DNA of 64,000 bases from Chionis minor. Lineage: Eukaryota; Chordata; Aves; Charadriiformes; Chionididae. Position 1 is the first letter of the stretch. Each line of letters opens with the position of its first letter. The notes below the pieces were generated by a model. The model saw only the letters and a program-made list of their open reading frames with translations. It was not told the DNA's origin and made no database searches. Shown here piece by piece: positions 46,411 through 57,215 of the stretch. The stretch spans positions 66,198-130,197 of the forward strand of contig VZSF01008858.1 in the NCBI GenBank assembly GCA_013398295.1. Direction: 5' to 3'. The translations under genes and the position numbers were made by a program.

Positions 46411-46528
46411 GTGTCCATCCAAGCCCGCATGCTGTGTCCCACCAGGCTCGTCCCCCGCGGTCCCCGGGCTCGGGGCTGCCGACACGGCTGGGTCTGTCCC
46501 GGTCTGAGCCCAGACCACGACAGGGACT

Positions 46529-46534
46529 AATAAA
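46529..46534 (+). terminator. IDO2: AATAAA, likely IDO2 poly(A) signal
   Basis: First canonical hexamer after the IDO2 stop on the + strand, within ctaataaagtgg. Confidence 0.55.
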
Positions 46535-49500
46535 GTGGCGATTCCCAAACCCAGCCGCGCTGCCGGGCCCCGCGTCCGTCGCGAAGCCGCGTCCCCGGCC
46601 GGCCCGTCGCGACATGCCAGCGCCGCTCCATCGCCAGGGGGCGACAGGAACCCGCTTTTGGCTGCGCCGCCGCCGGGCTCCCGCGAGGGGGGCGCAGGTA
46701 ACGCAAAACACCAGTCGGGATCGGGGGGGGGGTGTCCCTTACCCAAACCACCACGGCAGTTCCCACCGGAGCCTCGGGCCCGATCCTGGCACAGCTGGTG
46801 ACGGCCGGTCGGACTCTGGGTGCCCAGGGCCCCACCGTGGCGCGTCTCTGCACAAGGCGGATTTGCCTGCCGGGACGTCGGCTCCAGGGCTGAGTAACGG
46901 GCCGAGCTCGTACGTAGCTGGGTCTGCCACGGTGGCTCACAAACCCCACGAACACTGCTGACAAACACCCCGGTCACGGGGGCGCCGCTGAAGTCCCTCA
47001 AACCCAGCCGAGGGGGGAAGCGGACGGGAGGAGTGAGCAGAGCACGTGGGAAAAGGCCGATGCTGGCCCGGCGATGCTGCGTCAGGGCGTAAGGTTTTAG
47101 TCTCCATTGCCGGCTTGGTGGCAGCTCCCGATTCATGAAGGGCTGTGGATGTCACAGGGGCAAAGCTGCCACACTTGGGCACGCGCGGGATTCGCTTCCT
47201 TAAGTCTCAGTGAGCAACACCTGCTGTGGCAGGGGACACGGGGACACAGTGTCCTCCGCCAGCAAGGGAAAGATGCCTCCAACAAACCCAGGGTCCTCAG
47301 CAGGACCGACGCCAGCCTGATGCCGAGTCCAGCCCAGGCCCCAGGACACGGGCTCCCACGGTGCAGACGCCGCAGCAGATGCAGCAAGACCCGCGAAGGA
47401 CCCTGCAAGACGCCGCAGCAGATGCAGCAAGACCAGCGAACGACCCTGCAGCTCCGTTCGGCTGCTGGGGCTCCCCACTGCCCCCCGCGCATCGCCCCGC
47501 GCCCGGGGCTGCAGGACTGGGCTCGCCTCACCCCACCGTGCCGGGACGGGTGGGCAGACCTTCGTGCCAAGAGCAGCGCTGAAGCTTCTTCCTAAAGCCA
47601 GCTGCCCTTTTACAGCGAGAGAGCACCCCCAAACTCCTCGCAATCGCGATTTTTAGGGAAATCGGGCCATATGCCTCCGTGTTTCGCCTGCCCAGGTTCT
47701 GCTGGCACAGCCACCCGAGACAGGCTTCACACCCAATCAGTGTCTCAGTGCAAAAATAGCTCTGGCAGTGCCACTTCTCCTGTACTATCAGAAGAGAGTC
47801 AAGGTCCTTTGAAACGAGGTTTCGCTCCCATAAGGGCAACAAAAAGCTCCGCACACAGCAGCTTGAATTATTAAAGCTCCTTGCTAAATTTTATTTTGTG
47901 CCCTCTTTTGAAAGGCAGTCTTAAAACTGGGGCTTAGGAGAGAGATCTTCAGTAAACAACCTACGGGAACGTGTCAGCACCTTTAAATCTTCGCCTGGCA
48001 GCCCTCATTCCCCTCCGTCTTTGTTTCTGAATAGCTGCTGCATATTTTATGTAGGAGATATTTCATTCTGATGATTGTCTTGGTCTATTACATTTCAGAC
48101 CATTCCAGGAAAACAGCAAATTTAGAGGGGAGGAAAAAAAAAAAATTCATTCTAGCCAAATGAAAAATCCAGTCTGGACTGGCAGGGGGCTGGCGCAGGC
48201 TGGCGCTGCAGGGGAGACGCGTGGGCTCCACATGCGCTGCGACGTGCCCAACCCCATGCCAGGCAGCAGCAACGCCAGCGCCAGGACGGGGCAAAGGGCC
48301 CCGGGTGGGGACGGATTTTGTTCCTGCTGCAAACCCTGGCGAAGCCCCGGGGTCCTGCCCCGCACACACCGCCCGGCCCAGCCTGGCAGAGCCGCAGCAA
48401 GGCTCCAGCTCCGGAGGAAGGAGGGAGGATTGGCGCTGCCCTGGAAGAGAAAAGGGGAGCTGGGAAACCAGAGGAGAGACGCCGAGGGCTCTGGAGAGCC
48501 ACGGGGCAATCCTGCACTTCAACCCCTTACTCTGGGGGGATGAGGAAGGTGCCTAAAAACTGCGCAGAAATGGAGTCAGGCCACGGCATTCCCGGGTGGC
48601 AAACTGCATAACAAGGGCTCACCACATTTGAGCTCTGTTTAGCAAATGTTCTGCGAGCGCCGCGTCCGGCGACAGCACGCGCGTTAATCGGATTCAGCTC
48701 CTTTAGAGTGGGTCCAGGGAGGATCCTGCCACACTCGCAGCTCCCAGACAGTGATGCAGAGTGAGGCGCAGCCCCTTCCCGTCGCTCCTCTTGGCAGGCG
48801 GGGACAGCTGCTGCGCGAGAGCTTTGATTCCTCTCTGTTCCCAAACCGCTGCTGTCTAATATTGATCACAAGACACAGACATCTAAGGTCTCGTGTGCGT
48901 TATGACTGGAAGCACGTTGCGTTTAAATAATTTACGCCCGTGCCTAAAAACGCCACAATATGTTTGAGAATGACGCGGTGCTCAGCACGCGTTTCACGCG
49001 CTGCGGAGGCACCGCACTGCCATGGACTCGCAGCCACGCGGCGAGATGGGTCTGCAGACCCCAGGTCCCGCTCTGCTCTGTGGGGTTCATTCCAGCAGGC
49101 GCTGGGGGAGCCCAGGACACACGAGACGAGCCCGGCCACAGCTCTCCATCACCTTTAGGCAGCCACAGGTGTAGCAGCAACGTTCGGCCTCTGCTGCTCA
49201 GGTCCCTGTTTCAAGCCCACAGCCTTTCCCCAGCCCTCGCAGGGTTACAGCCCTTCTGCCGCCAACAGCCATAGGAAGAGCAAAGGAAATTTGGAAAGAG
49301 CCGTGGCACAGTCACAGCCCAGACCCCATCTGGGACAACCTGATCCCGCAGGACACCCAAGACACCCTGCAAGGCCATGGGCAGGGTTAAGCCCATTTCT
49401 GTGCTCTTTAATAAAGCGAATGTTTTTTTCAGCAAGCGGAAAACAGTAAGAGAGCACCCCCTGCCCCCTCGCCCCTTTCAGAGCTGCTGCCTCCCAGAGC

Positions 49501-50390
49501 TCCACTCCCAGAGGCGCTTCTCCGCGGTTAGGGACCACGGCAGCACCTGCTGGGATGGCACTGTCTGCCCAGGCTCCACACGCACAAGAACGGGATTTTG
49601 CACCACCTCCCCGAATCCAGCAGCATCCGCCAGGACAGGCACCTGCCAGGGAGCTGATGCAAAACCAAGAGGGATGTCACAGCCCTCGGCCACAACCAAG
49701 AACAGCAGCTACAGACCCAAATTAGCGCCACCCACACAGAAAACTATCTATCTTATCACTGCAAACAGAGGCGCTGCCCCTGCAGCGCTGATGCACACAT
49801 TTCCATTGCGAATCTGCAGCTCGGGAGCCGCCCGGCAACCCCGGCACGGCATGGCACGGCACTCCCAGCCCCATCCTGGGCTGTCCACCTTCTTCTTGAC
49901 ACCTTGTCACCCCCGTGACGTCCGAGGGTCGGAGCTGTGTGATGGAGGAGGAAGCCTGGTGTGCGCCGGGGGTGGCAGAGGAGACCTCTCCTGGGCACAC
50001 CTTCGATGCCACTAAACCTCACGAGAGCCCTGGCTGGCCCCGGGACCTGCCCGCAGCACGGTGGCCAGCCCTGCCCGCCGGGCTCCCCTCCACTCCCTCT
50101 GCCATGCCCAGCCCGGCGGCCGCCATCCCACCCACGCTGCTTGCTCAGATTTTCCATCCTTCTCCTCAATTGCTTTGGCCTCTGGTTCCCTCCTCGCCTT
50201 GCCCGCGTCTCACCCAGGTCACCTTCCACTGCAGCAAATCTGTGCAAAAGTTCCTGCGATGCCTCCAGGCGCCGGCAGCCACTTCCCCGCTCCCCTGGGC
50301 ATCTGACAGCCCCTGGCAGACACAGCCAATGCTTTGCTGGGGCTCCTGCTGCCGCTCCTGTCCCCGTGAATATTTGAAATCGAACAAGAA
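46535..50390. other. Intergenic DNA downstream of IDO2
   Basis: About 3.9 kb with no supportable gene. GC- and CpG-rich at 46,550-47,580, with a 43-bp duplication at about 47,366-47,451. AT-rich and possibly conserved at 47,870-48,150. The rest is mixed, and open frames in it lack conserved content or splice structure. Confidence 0.5.
47366..47451 (+). repeat. 43-bp tandem duplication (two copies)
   Basis: Two adjacent units both begin gacgccgcagcagatgcagc, at 47,366 and 47,409, with a few mismatches near the unit ends. Confidence 0.9.
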
Positions 50391-53300
50391 TACAAACATT
50401 TGCATTCTAGACACTTCCCAACTCTGACCTTATTTATCATACTTGGCTCTGCTCCTGGAACCGGGGCCAGAAGAGGCTCCGAACGATTTAGGTTATTTAA
50501 CATGCTGTGCATAGATCCATCTCGCTCTCCCCTCCAGCCACAGGTTTCCCTTTGTGGTTTGCTGCACACTTATTATGTCCATCAATATCCGAGTAATTAA
50601 AAACCCCCATTATCCAGGCCCTGGCTGCTTTACGAGCTCCTCATAAGCTATAAAACATTTCATTGTCAACTTCCCTTAAGCGCCCGGGAGGTCTGCAGCC
50701 CCGTGTCAGGATCCTCGGCTGTTGGTATAACCCCGAAGGTCCCGTCTCAACCTCCACCTGCTCCAGCCCGAAGTGTGTCTGCCAGGATTGCTCATTTTTA
50801 TCCTCAGCTTTCTCTACCTGCTGGAATTTCGCTCTGCTGCACTGCTGCTCGCTGCACCCTGGAAAAGAAGGACCCCCCAGAGCCGTCCCGCTGGCCGTCC
50901 CGGCTGTCCCTGTGTCACAGTCAGGGACTGTCCCAGGCTCTTCTGGAGAGACCTTCACGCCCGAGCGCAAACCACCCACAGCCCAACGTCTCTGTGGAAG
51001 CGGCCGCCAACTGTCCCGGCTCAGCACGTTGCTCCGGGCACGGACATTCCGGCACTCCGGGCAGGGCGAGCGGGCAGGCGGCACCGACAGCACGCCTGCG
51101 ACGGACACGTACCCGCGGTGACAACATCTCTAGACAAGTACTTGGCTGCCAGTCGGGCTCTCCTCTCCCGCACGGCTCAGCCACAGGTCTCAGAGCAATT
51201 TTTGAATAACAGTGAGGTTTGCATTGCAGTTCCCCCTTGGGAGGGGCAGGAGGGCACAGAAAATAATTGCCTTCACCTTCTTCCTGGCACTGCCGCTTGC
51301 CCGAGGCCTGCCGTCGCACCGGGTGCGTCCCCTGAGCACCGCATCCCTCTGAACGCTCAGCCTGGCAGAAGCACAAGGAACACGGAGAGCTTTATCTCCG
51401 CTCGGGGAATTACTCACCTTGGCAGGAGTGACTGCAGTCCAGATATGATTAAAGGACATGACTCAAGCCAAAAAGTGCTAATTACAGCACAGGAGGAGGA
51501 GGAGAGAGGAGCTGCTAAATTACACCTAATATGGCAGGGGAGTTAGGAACAGATTGATAAGCCATCGCTGCTGAGATGATGAACTCGGGGCTGTCCCAGC
51601 CCAGGGCCACCGGCACCGCTGTGCTGGGGACACGCCAGGCGCAGCGCCCTGAGGCAGCCGCAGCCGTTTTGCCAACCCTGGGTTAGTTCTGCGATTTGCA
51701 TCACCCTGTTCCACCTGCTGCATCGCTCCTTCGCACGCTCTTCACCCAAGTGTCCCTGGGACCTGCCGCCCCAAGCCCGACAAGCCTCGGGGGAACCCTC
51801 GGTCAGGGAAGGAACAGGATTGTTTCTGCTCCCTGTGACCTCTGGTGAATCTCTGGATTTCTCCTGTCGTTTAGCTGCAGACTTGTCAGACCTGGCCAGC
51901 AGGGATCCCTACCCCGCTCCGAGGATCCCGCTCCTGCGCTGCTCTGTGGGCTGCATCCCGCTCCCCATCACCTCCGTTCGCTGAATCCTAATGCTTCCCT
52001 CTCCTTGCTGCTGCAGCCTGCGGTCTGTACCGCTGCAGTGCCAGCACTGCAGCGGCGCCGGGGCGCAGAGACAAGGGACACGTGCCTGGGGCTGCCACAC
52101 GTTGGCTCTCCACAGCTCCCACCACCCCCCGTTCCTGCCCGCTGGGCAGCAGACAGGGCAGCGCGGCTGGTGACAAACAAATGCTGGCCGGGTTTTCCCA
52201 TGGACCGTCGGTGCTGGGAAACGGCACCGGTGTAAAGCGAGTCACCAGATGGAAGGACACCCGGAGGGACCTCTGGGAAAGGGCTTTACTTCAAGCCCTG
52301 AAGTCCCCGATGGGCAGCCGGCGTTTATAAACCACCCCACTGTTAATGCTGTTTGGAAATAAAAGGAACCAGATGCCAAGACATTAGCATTACATTAGCA
52401 TTGCAATAAAAACAGCTTTGCATGGGGCAAACACAGTTGGGAAACAAGCCAAAGACAAGTCTTGACAATGGGCTTTGACCTCCTTTTAGGACTACGACCA
52501 TGGCAGTACCTGCACGCTGCTGCTGCAGCCCCCGCAGCCCTGCTCCGAGCCCTCCGCTAACGACTCCAGTGTCTCCGTTGGCATCCAGGGTTTTATGGGC
52601 TTCTGGGACACAGAAGAAATCACCTTCCTGCTCGTAAAGTGTTTGGCAGAAATACAGTGCGTGGCAGCATATAGGACTGGGCTTGCAGCCTCGTCTTTAG
52701 GACACACGCGCCTGGATGAGAGGCTTTGCCGTGCGCCTTCCTCCCCTCCACAGACTGGGGGAACATTAGAAATACATCACTGCTGTGGCCGTGCTCCCTC
52801 TGCTCCGGCCAGTTCCCCCATCCTGTCCCGTCCCCCCAGCCCCTCCCAGCCGGGCACGGCCACGCGCCGGCCACCGGAGCAGCTCCTGGGCTGGTCACAG
52901 CCAGGAGGGGACAAAATCCTGTCCTAAACCCACGAGAAATCCCCAGGCTTTGAGTAGAAGCTCTGCGAGGCCGGGGCTGTCTCCTGCTGTATTTACACAG
53001 AGATGAGCACAGCGGGTTCCTGGTTTACGACGATGTGCTAAAGTAATTTGAATAATAAATACCATGAAAAAAGTGCATTATTATGAAATATGGGTTTTCC
53101 CAATAAATAAATCGTGGCCGTTATTTGCACGTATAATACTAAGAGGTTGCATTTGGGACAGCTGGTGCTCGCCAGAGCGTCTGACACGAAGATTTGCAGT
53201 GAACCAACACCCCTTTCCTTCAGCTTGCCTCTTACTGCAGCCCCACTGGGTCCTCATTTCAGGATTCGCGGGGGTGACGCTGTCGGGACAGACCTCATTT

Positions 53301-54640
53301 CTGCAAACCCTTCCTGGTGTGGAAAGCTGTGCTGTGTTTGCCCCCTGGGCTTGCTGGGCAGCGGCGCAGAGGTGCCGTCCCCAAGGGCACACACTCTGCC
53401 CACCGAGGGGAAAGCGGGTGGACGGCGGGAAGGATTTCTCCGGTGCTCAGAGCAGCCGCTCATGCCAGAAGCCAGGGTTTAATCACGGTGGCATGTCACC
53501 GGTGCCATGAGGAGGAAGCGCCGCGTCTGCCCCAACGCCTGTTTGCGCAGTTAGTCACGGCAGGCCGCAGTTGCTAGTCCGGGTAAACAAGGGCAAACAA
53601 AGGCGCTGGCGCTCCGGGCAGGCACGGCGAGTCCGTGAGGCAATCCCTACCCAGCTTCCCAAGAGCTCTGTCAAACCAATTTCTTAGAAAAAAAATGAAA
53701 AAAGGAAAAAAAGACAAGCCGCTGCTATTATTGCAGTAAGAAACTGTCTCATGCTGGGCTCCGCTGCTAAATATATTCTGTGTTTACTGTACGCAAGAAC
53801 AGTAGGAAGCCTTCCGAAACAGCACCGGGGTTGCTCCGATTTATTTCAGCAATCAATCACGCCTGGCTTGAGCCATTTTTATACTGACACAAATGGAAAA
53901 TATTTTCCTGGTTTAATTTGTACCGATCAAAGAAGTTTCCTCAACAGACAGGAGCCCTGTGGCTCTGTGGGGAGAAGTCCCCGAGGAAACTATTCCACTG
54001 CGGAGCCGCAGGGCACAGCGGGATGCCCCACGAGCAGACGGGGCGAGTCAGGACAGGATCCCTGCAGGGCCAGGGGTGGGTCGCCAGGCTGTTCGTCCTT
54101 CTCCTTCCCAATTCATCTGCTGAACAAGAGACGTGGCGTTTACCCGCACGCTGGCCAAACACAGCGCCCGAGGGCACCCTGAGGCCGCTGGTGCCGCGTG
54201 CTGGCGGCGACGCCGGGGCTCGGCGCGTTGGCTCCTGGGGACGAGACCCTGGCGCTCCGGGGGTGGGTGGCAGCGCGTGGGTGAGGGGCGATGGCGCACA
54301 CGAGGGCAGGGGTCTGGGGCTGCTCCCGAGCATCCTTCCGTGGGGCAGCTCCCACCCCATCCCGTCCCGTCCCCCGCAGGCGGCTGCCCTGAGGTCTGCG
54401 GGTGCAGCGCTGCCTGCGAGGGGGCAAGGGCTGTCCCCTCCGCCGGGACCCTCCTTCCCCCAGCTGCTGCCATCATGAGGGAGGCCTGCGGAGGGGCAGG
54501 GGCTTGGAGTCAGATATCTACGGGATTTTGTTTACTTTCCTCATAAGATTTCTCTAAACAGCGTTGGGAAGCACTCCTTCCATGATCCTCATCGTGGCCG
54601 GAACTGATTCAGCTTTCTGCACTGAGAAGGTTTGGGAGAC
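50391..54640. other. Intergenic DNA with AT-rich islands
   Basis: No gene seen. AT-richer unique blocks at about 50,380-50,660, 51,400-51,560, 52,330-52,490, 53,030-53,160 and 53,680-53,930 stand out from the GC-rich surroundings and are candidate conserved non-coding elements. This judgement rests on composition only. Confidence 0.35.
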
Positions 54641-55100
54641 GAGCTCACCAACCGCGTTAACTTGACGTCACGCTGGGCAGTGTTTACTGATAGACAGCGC
54701 ATTTTATTTCCATTTGCTGCTGACGTCAGAGCGGCGTACGCGTCCCCGCCGCCCGCAGCATCCTCCCGCCTGGCGCTGCTGCAGCCCGGCCGCTGGCGGC
54801 GTCCGCACACGCCATTCAAACAGCAACCCCCCTCCGAGGAGCAGCAGCAACCACCCACGCACGTGACCATGCTCCAATTCCAACCTGGAATTTCCCTTTC
54901 CCCATTTCCTCGCCCACTGCAGGGGCAGAACCTGCACTGCCCTTCCAGCCGTCACCTGCGCCGCTCCCAAAAACACAGGGCATCGCTCAGCTTTTCCTCC
55001 TCGATGCTTTCGCGGAGCAAAAGCGAAGGGCTCGGAGCGATCCAGGCACTCAAGTGCGTTCAGATCAGCGGCGGCCAACCCGCAGGAGAGCTGCCTGAGC
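54640..55100. promoter_or_regulatory. Candidate cAMP-responsive promoter or enhancer with twin CREs
   Basis: Perfect TGACGTCA palindromes lie at 54,663-54,670 and 54,721-54,728, then a CpG-rich run (about 54,728-54,810). TGACGTCA is the full CREB/ATF site, and functional CREs cluster near CpG promoters. No coding gene recognised nearby, so a distal enhancer or a non-coding transcript start is possible. Confidence 0.45.
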
Positions 55101-56658
55101 CGGCCTTCTCCATCTAAATGGCCCTTTCATGTGTTATGGAAATTATGGGAGAAGCACACAGCCCCACGCTGGTGTTTTGGCCCATTAATTACACGCTGCT
55201 GCCGTGGAAGGTCGTGTCCCACACGGCTCCGATGCCGGGCCTGGCAGGAGGTCAGCAAGATCGAAAAATCCTTGTTCTGACCCATTTGTCTTTCAGGGTT
55301 CCTTCGGGAAGAGAGCGGAGAGGGAAAGGGGACGCGGCTGGACGCTCTCCCACGCGCCTCCGAGACACCGCGCGCCACCCAGCCTGCTCGGTGTCCCCAT
55401 CGGCCCACGCCAAGGACACGAGGCAGCGGCTCTGAACACGGAGAGGTGACAGAGAGGTGACAGCCCCGGCCGAGCCCAGCGCCGCCGCTGGAGCAGCCCC
55501 GGCATTCCCGACCCCGGGAGGAAGCCAGCGCCGCGCTTGTCGCGTGATTCAGACCAGGTTTTGCAGCTCCGTGACCCGCAGTGAGTCTCTGCAGCACGTG
55601 TACAACAATTCACCTATTAAATATAGAGCATAACCTACATGAAGATCTTATACACGCAGCTCGGGGCCTTTCTCTCCCGGACATCTTGCCCGAGCCGGGG
55701 GGCGGCTGGGGCCGGTGCCGGCTCCTGCTTCGCTCCGCGAGTCTGGGACAGACCCTCGTGGCGGGTGGGTTCCTCTCCCGAAGGCAGGCATAAAGACAAA
55801 CCTGATTTCCTTCTCCTGGGCAGATGCCGACAACCTCAGAGCACAAACAGCAAACTGGGCTGGTTCCTACTTTGACACCGAAGCTCCGACGGCCCCGAGC
55901 CGGAGCGGGAGCAGCCACAGCTCATACACTCAATTAGCACTTTGCTGATCAGCCAGGTTTGTCAGGGTGGCTGCAAAGCACTTTTTACCCTACCTATACA
56001 CCTCCACACAGCCTCCTCTCTCTCCCCTTTCCTCCCCTCCTACACAGAGCTGAAATAAGCTGGCAGCTCTAAAACTGCTCTTGTTTGTTTGAGCTGCCTG
56101 CATAAATTACCCGCCGCAGACAGACCAAAATGCCCATAAACCAGCGCTGACACTTGACAAGGATTCAAGGGCAGATCTGGAGAACAAAGACAAGGCTTCC
56201 TTGTAAACAAGGCATCGGTCACTTAGATTATAGCAATTAGGCAACGTGATTGTTGGGAAACATCTAGAAGGCATCACCGCCAGAGCCGCGCAGGTCTGAG
56301 GGTGCCGGCGGGCTGCTCCTGGGAGAGCCTCAGGGGTTCCCCACTCGGCGGCCATACGGAGCAGGTCCGTGTCCCGCTGCGCTCCCGATGATCCAGGGGT
56401 TGCAGGAGCCTCCCCGGCCCGGACCTCGGCTGCGGCAGGCGACGCCGTCCCGGCGCCCGAAACTGCCAGCCTCTCCTCTGTCCCGGAGATAGGCTTTACA
56501 GCCCTGCCATTGCTCTGGGGAGCGGGAGCTGACGTGCGCTGCAATTTGCTGGGGAAAACAAGCGCTGGCAGAAGTTCAGTAACCTGCTGTAACCCCAGCA
56601 GCAGCCCCAACGGTCCCGGGAACAGCCGGAGCCCGGCCCCGGCAGCTGCGTGGGTCTC
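55101..56658. other. Intergenic DNA, nothing recognised
   Basis: GC-rich at 55,280-55,560, and AT-richer at 55,930-56,260 with unique-looking sequence. No exon, RNA gene or known repeat recognised. Confidence 0.4.
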
Positions 56659-56770
56659 AAACCCCTGCAACACCCACATAAACCCCTGCAACACCCACGT
56701 AAACCCCTGCAACACCTACGTAAACCCCTGTAACATCTGTGCAACCCCCTGCAACATCTGTGCAACCCCA
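56659..56770 (+). repeat. 21-bp minisatellite, about five copies
   Basis: Units of type aaacccctgcaacacccacg start at 56,659, 56,680, 56,701, 56,722 and 56,743, with a partial sixth. Because the period is 7 codons, the repeat yields repetitive open frames on both strands that are not genes. Confidence 0.95.
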
Positions 56771-57099
56771 CAGCTCCTGTCCACCCACAGCAGCAGGGCT
56801 ACAGCCAGACCCATGAGCACCCCGGGGGGATCTGAGCAGGACCTCAGCATGCAAAACCCACCCCCCAAAAACCCGCATGCAGCCCCCAGCCCCTGCGACT
56901 CAGCCGGCCGCTGCCGTAGGCAGGGCACGGGCAGGGGCAGCGTGGCCCCGGTGCCGGCAGCGGCGATGGGAGGAGGATCACAGAAATTGCTTTTCTAGCA
57001 GCTAGAAAGCGAAAGCTGTCGGGCCACAAGAGAGGGTGACGGAGGGAGGCAAACACCATCTGTTTTCTCCGAGGAAATCTTTTGTTACTGGAGGAGCGA

Positions 57100-57215
57100 A
57101 CTACAAGGCTGATAAAACCAGGATTTCAAGCTAATCTCCCACACAATTTACATATCGGTTGATTTCCTGATAAATCTCCACAGGCTGGGTGTTTCCCTCA
57201 GCTCTCCTTATCAGT
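57100..57215. promoter_or_regulatory. Candidate GATA-site cluster
   Basis: TGATAA at 57,110-57,115 and 57,168-57,173, and its complement TTATCA at 57,208-57,213, all within an AT-richer block. Short motifs occur by chance, so this is a weak inference. Confidence 0.25.

Larger units (their letters stand above)
45820..46534 (+). other. IDO2: Predicted IDO2 3'UTR
   Basis: No exon follows the stop. The first canonical AATAAA is at 46,529-46,534, so the 3'UTR would be about 0.7 kb. A 12-copy minisatellite and a CTG run make up about half of it. Confidence 0.55.

Noticed and set aside
56490..56930. Cys-rich repetitive antisense open frames (RCCRGL-type repeats)
   Set aside because: Produced by the 21-bp tandem repeat, whose period is a multiple of three; no start, splice or conservation support.
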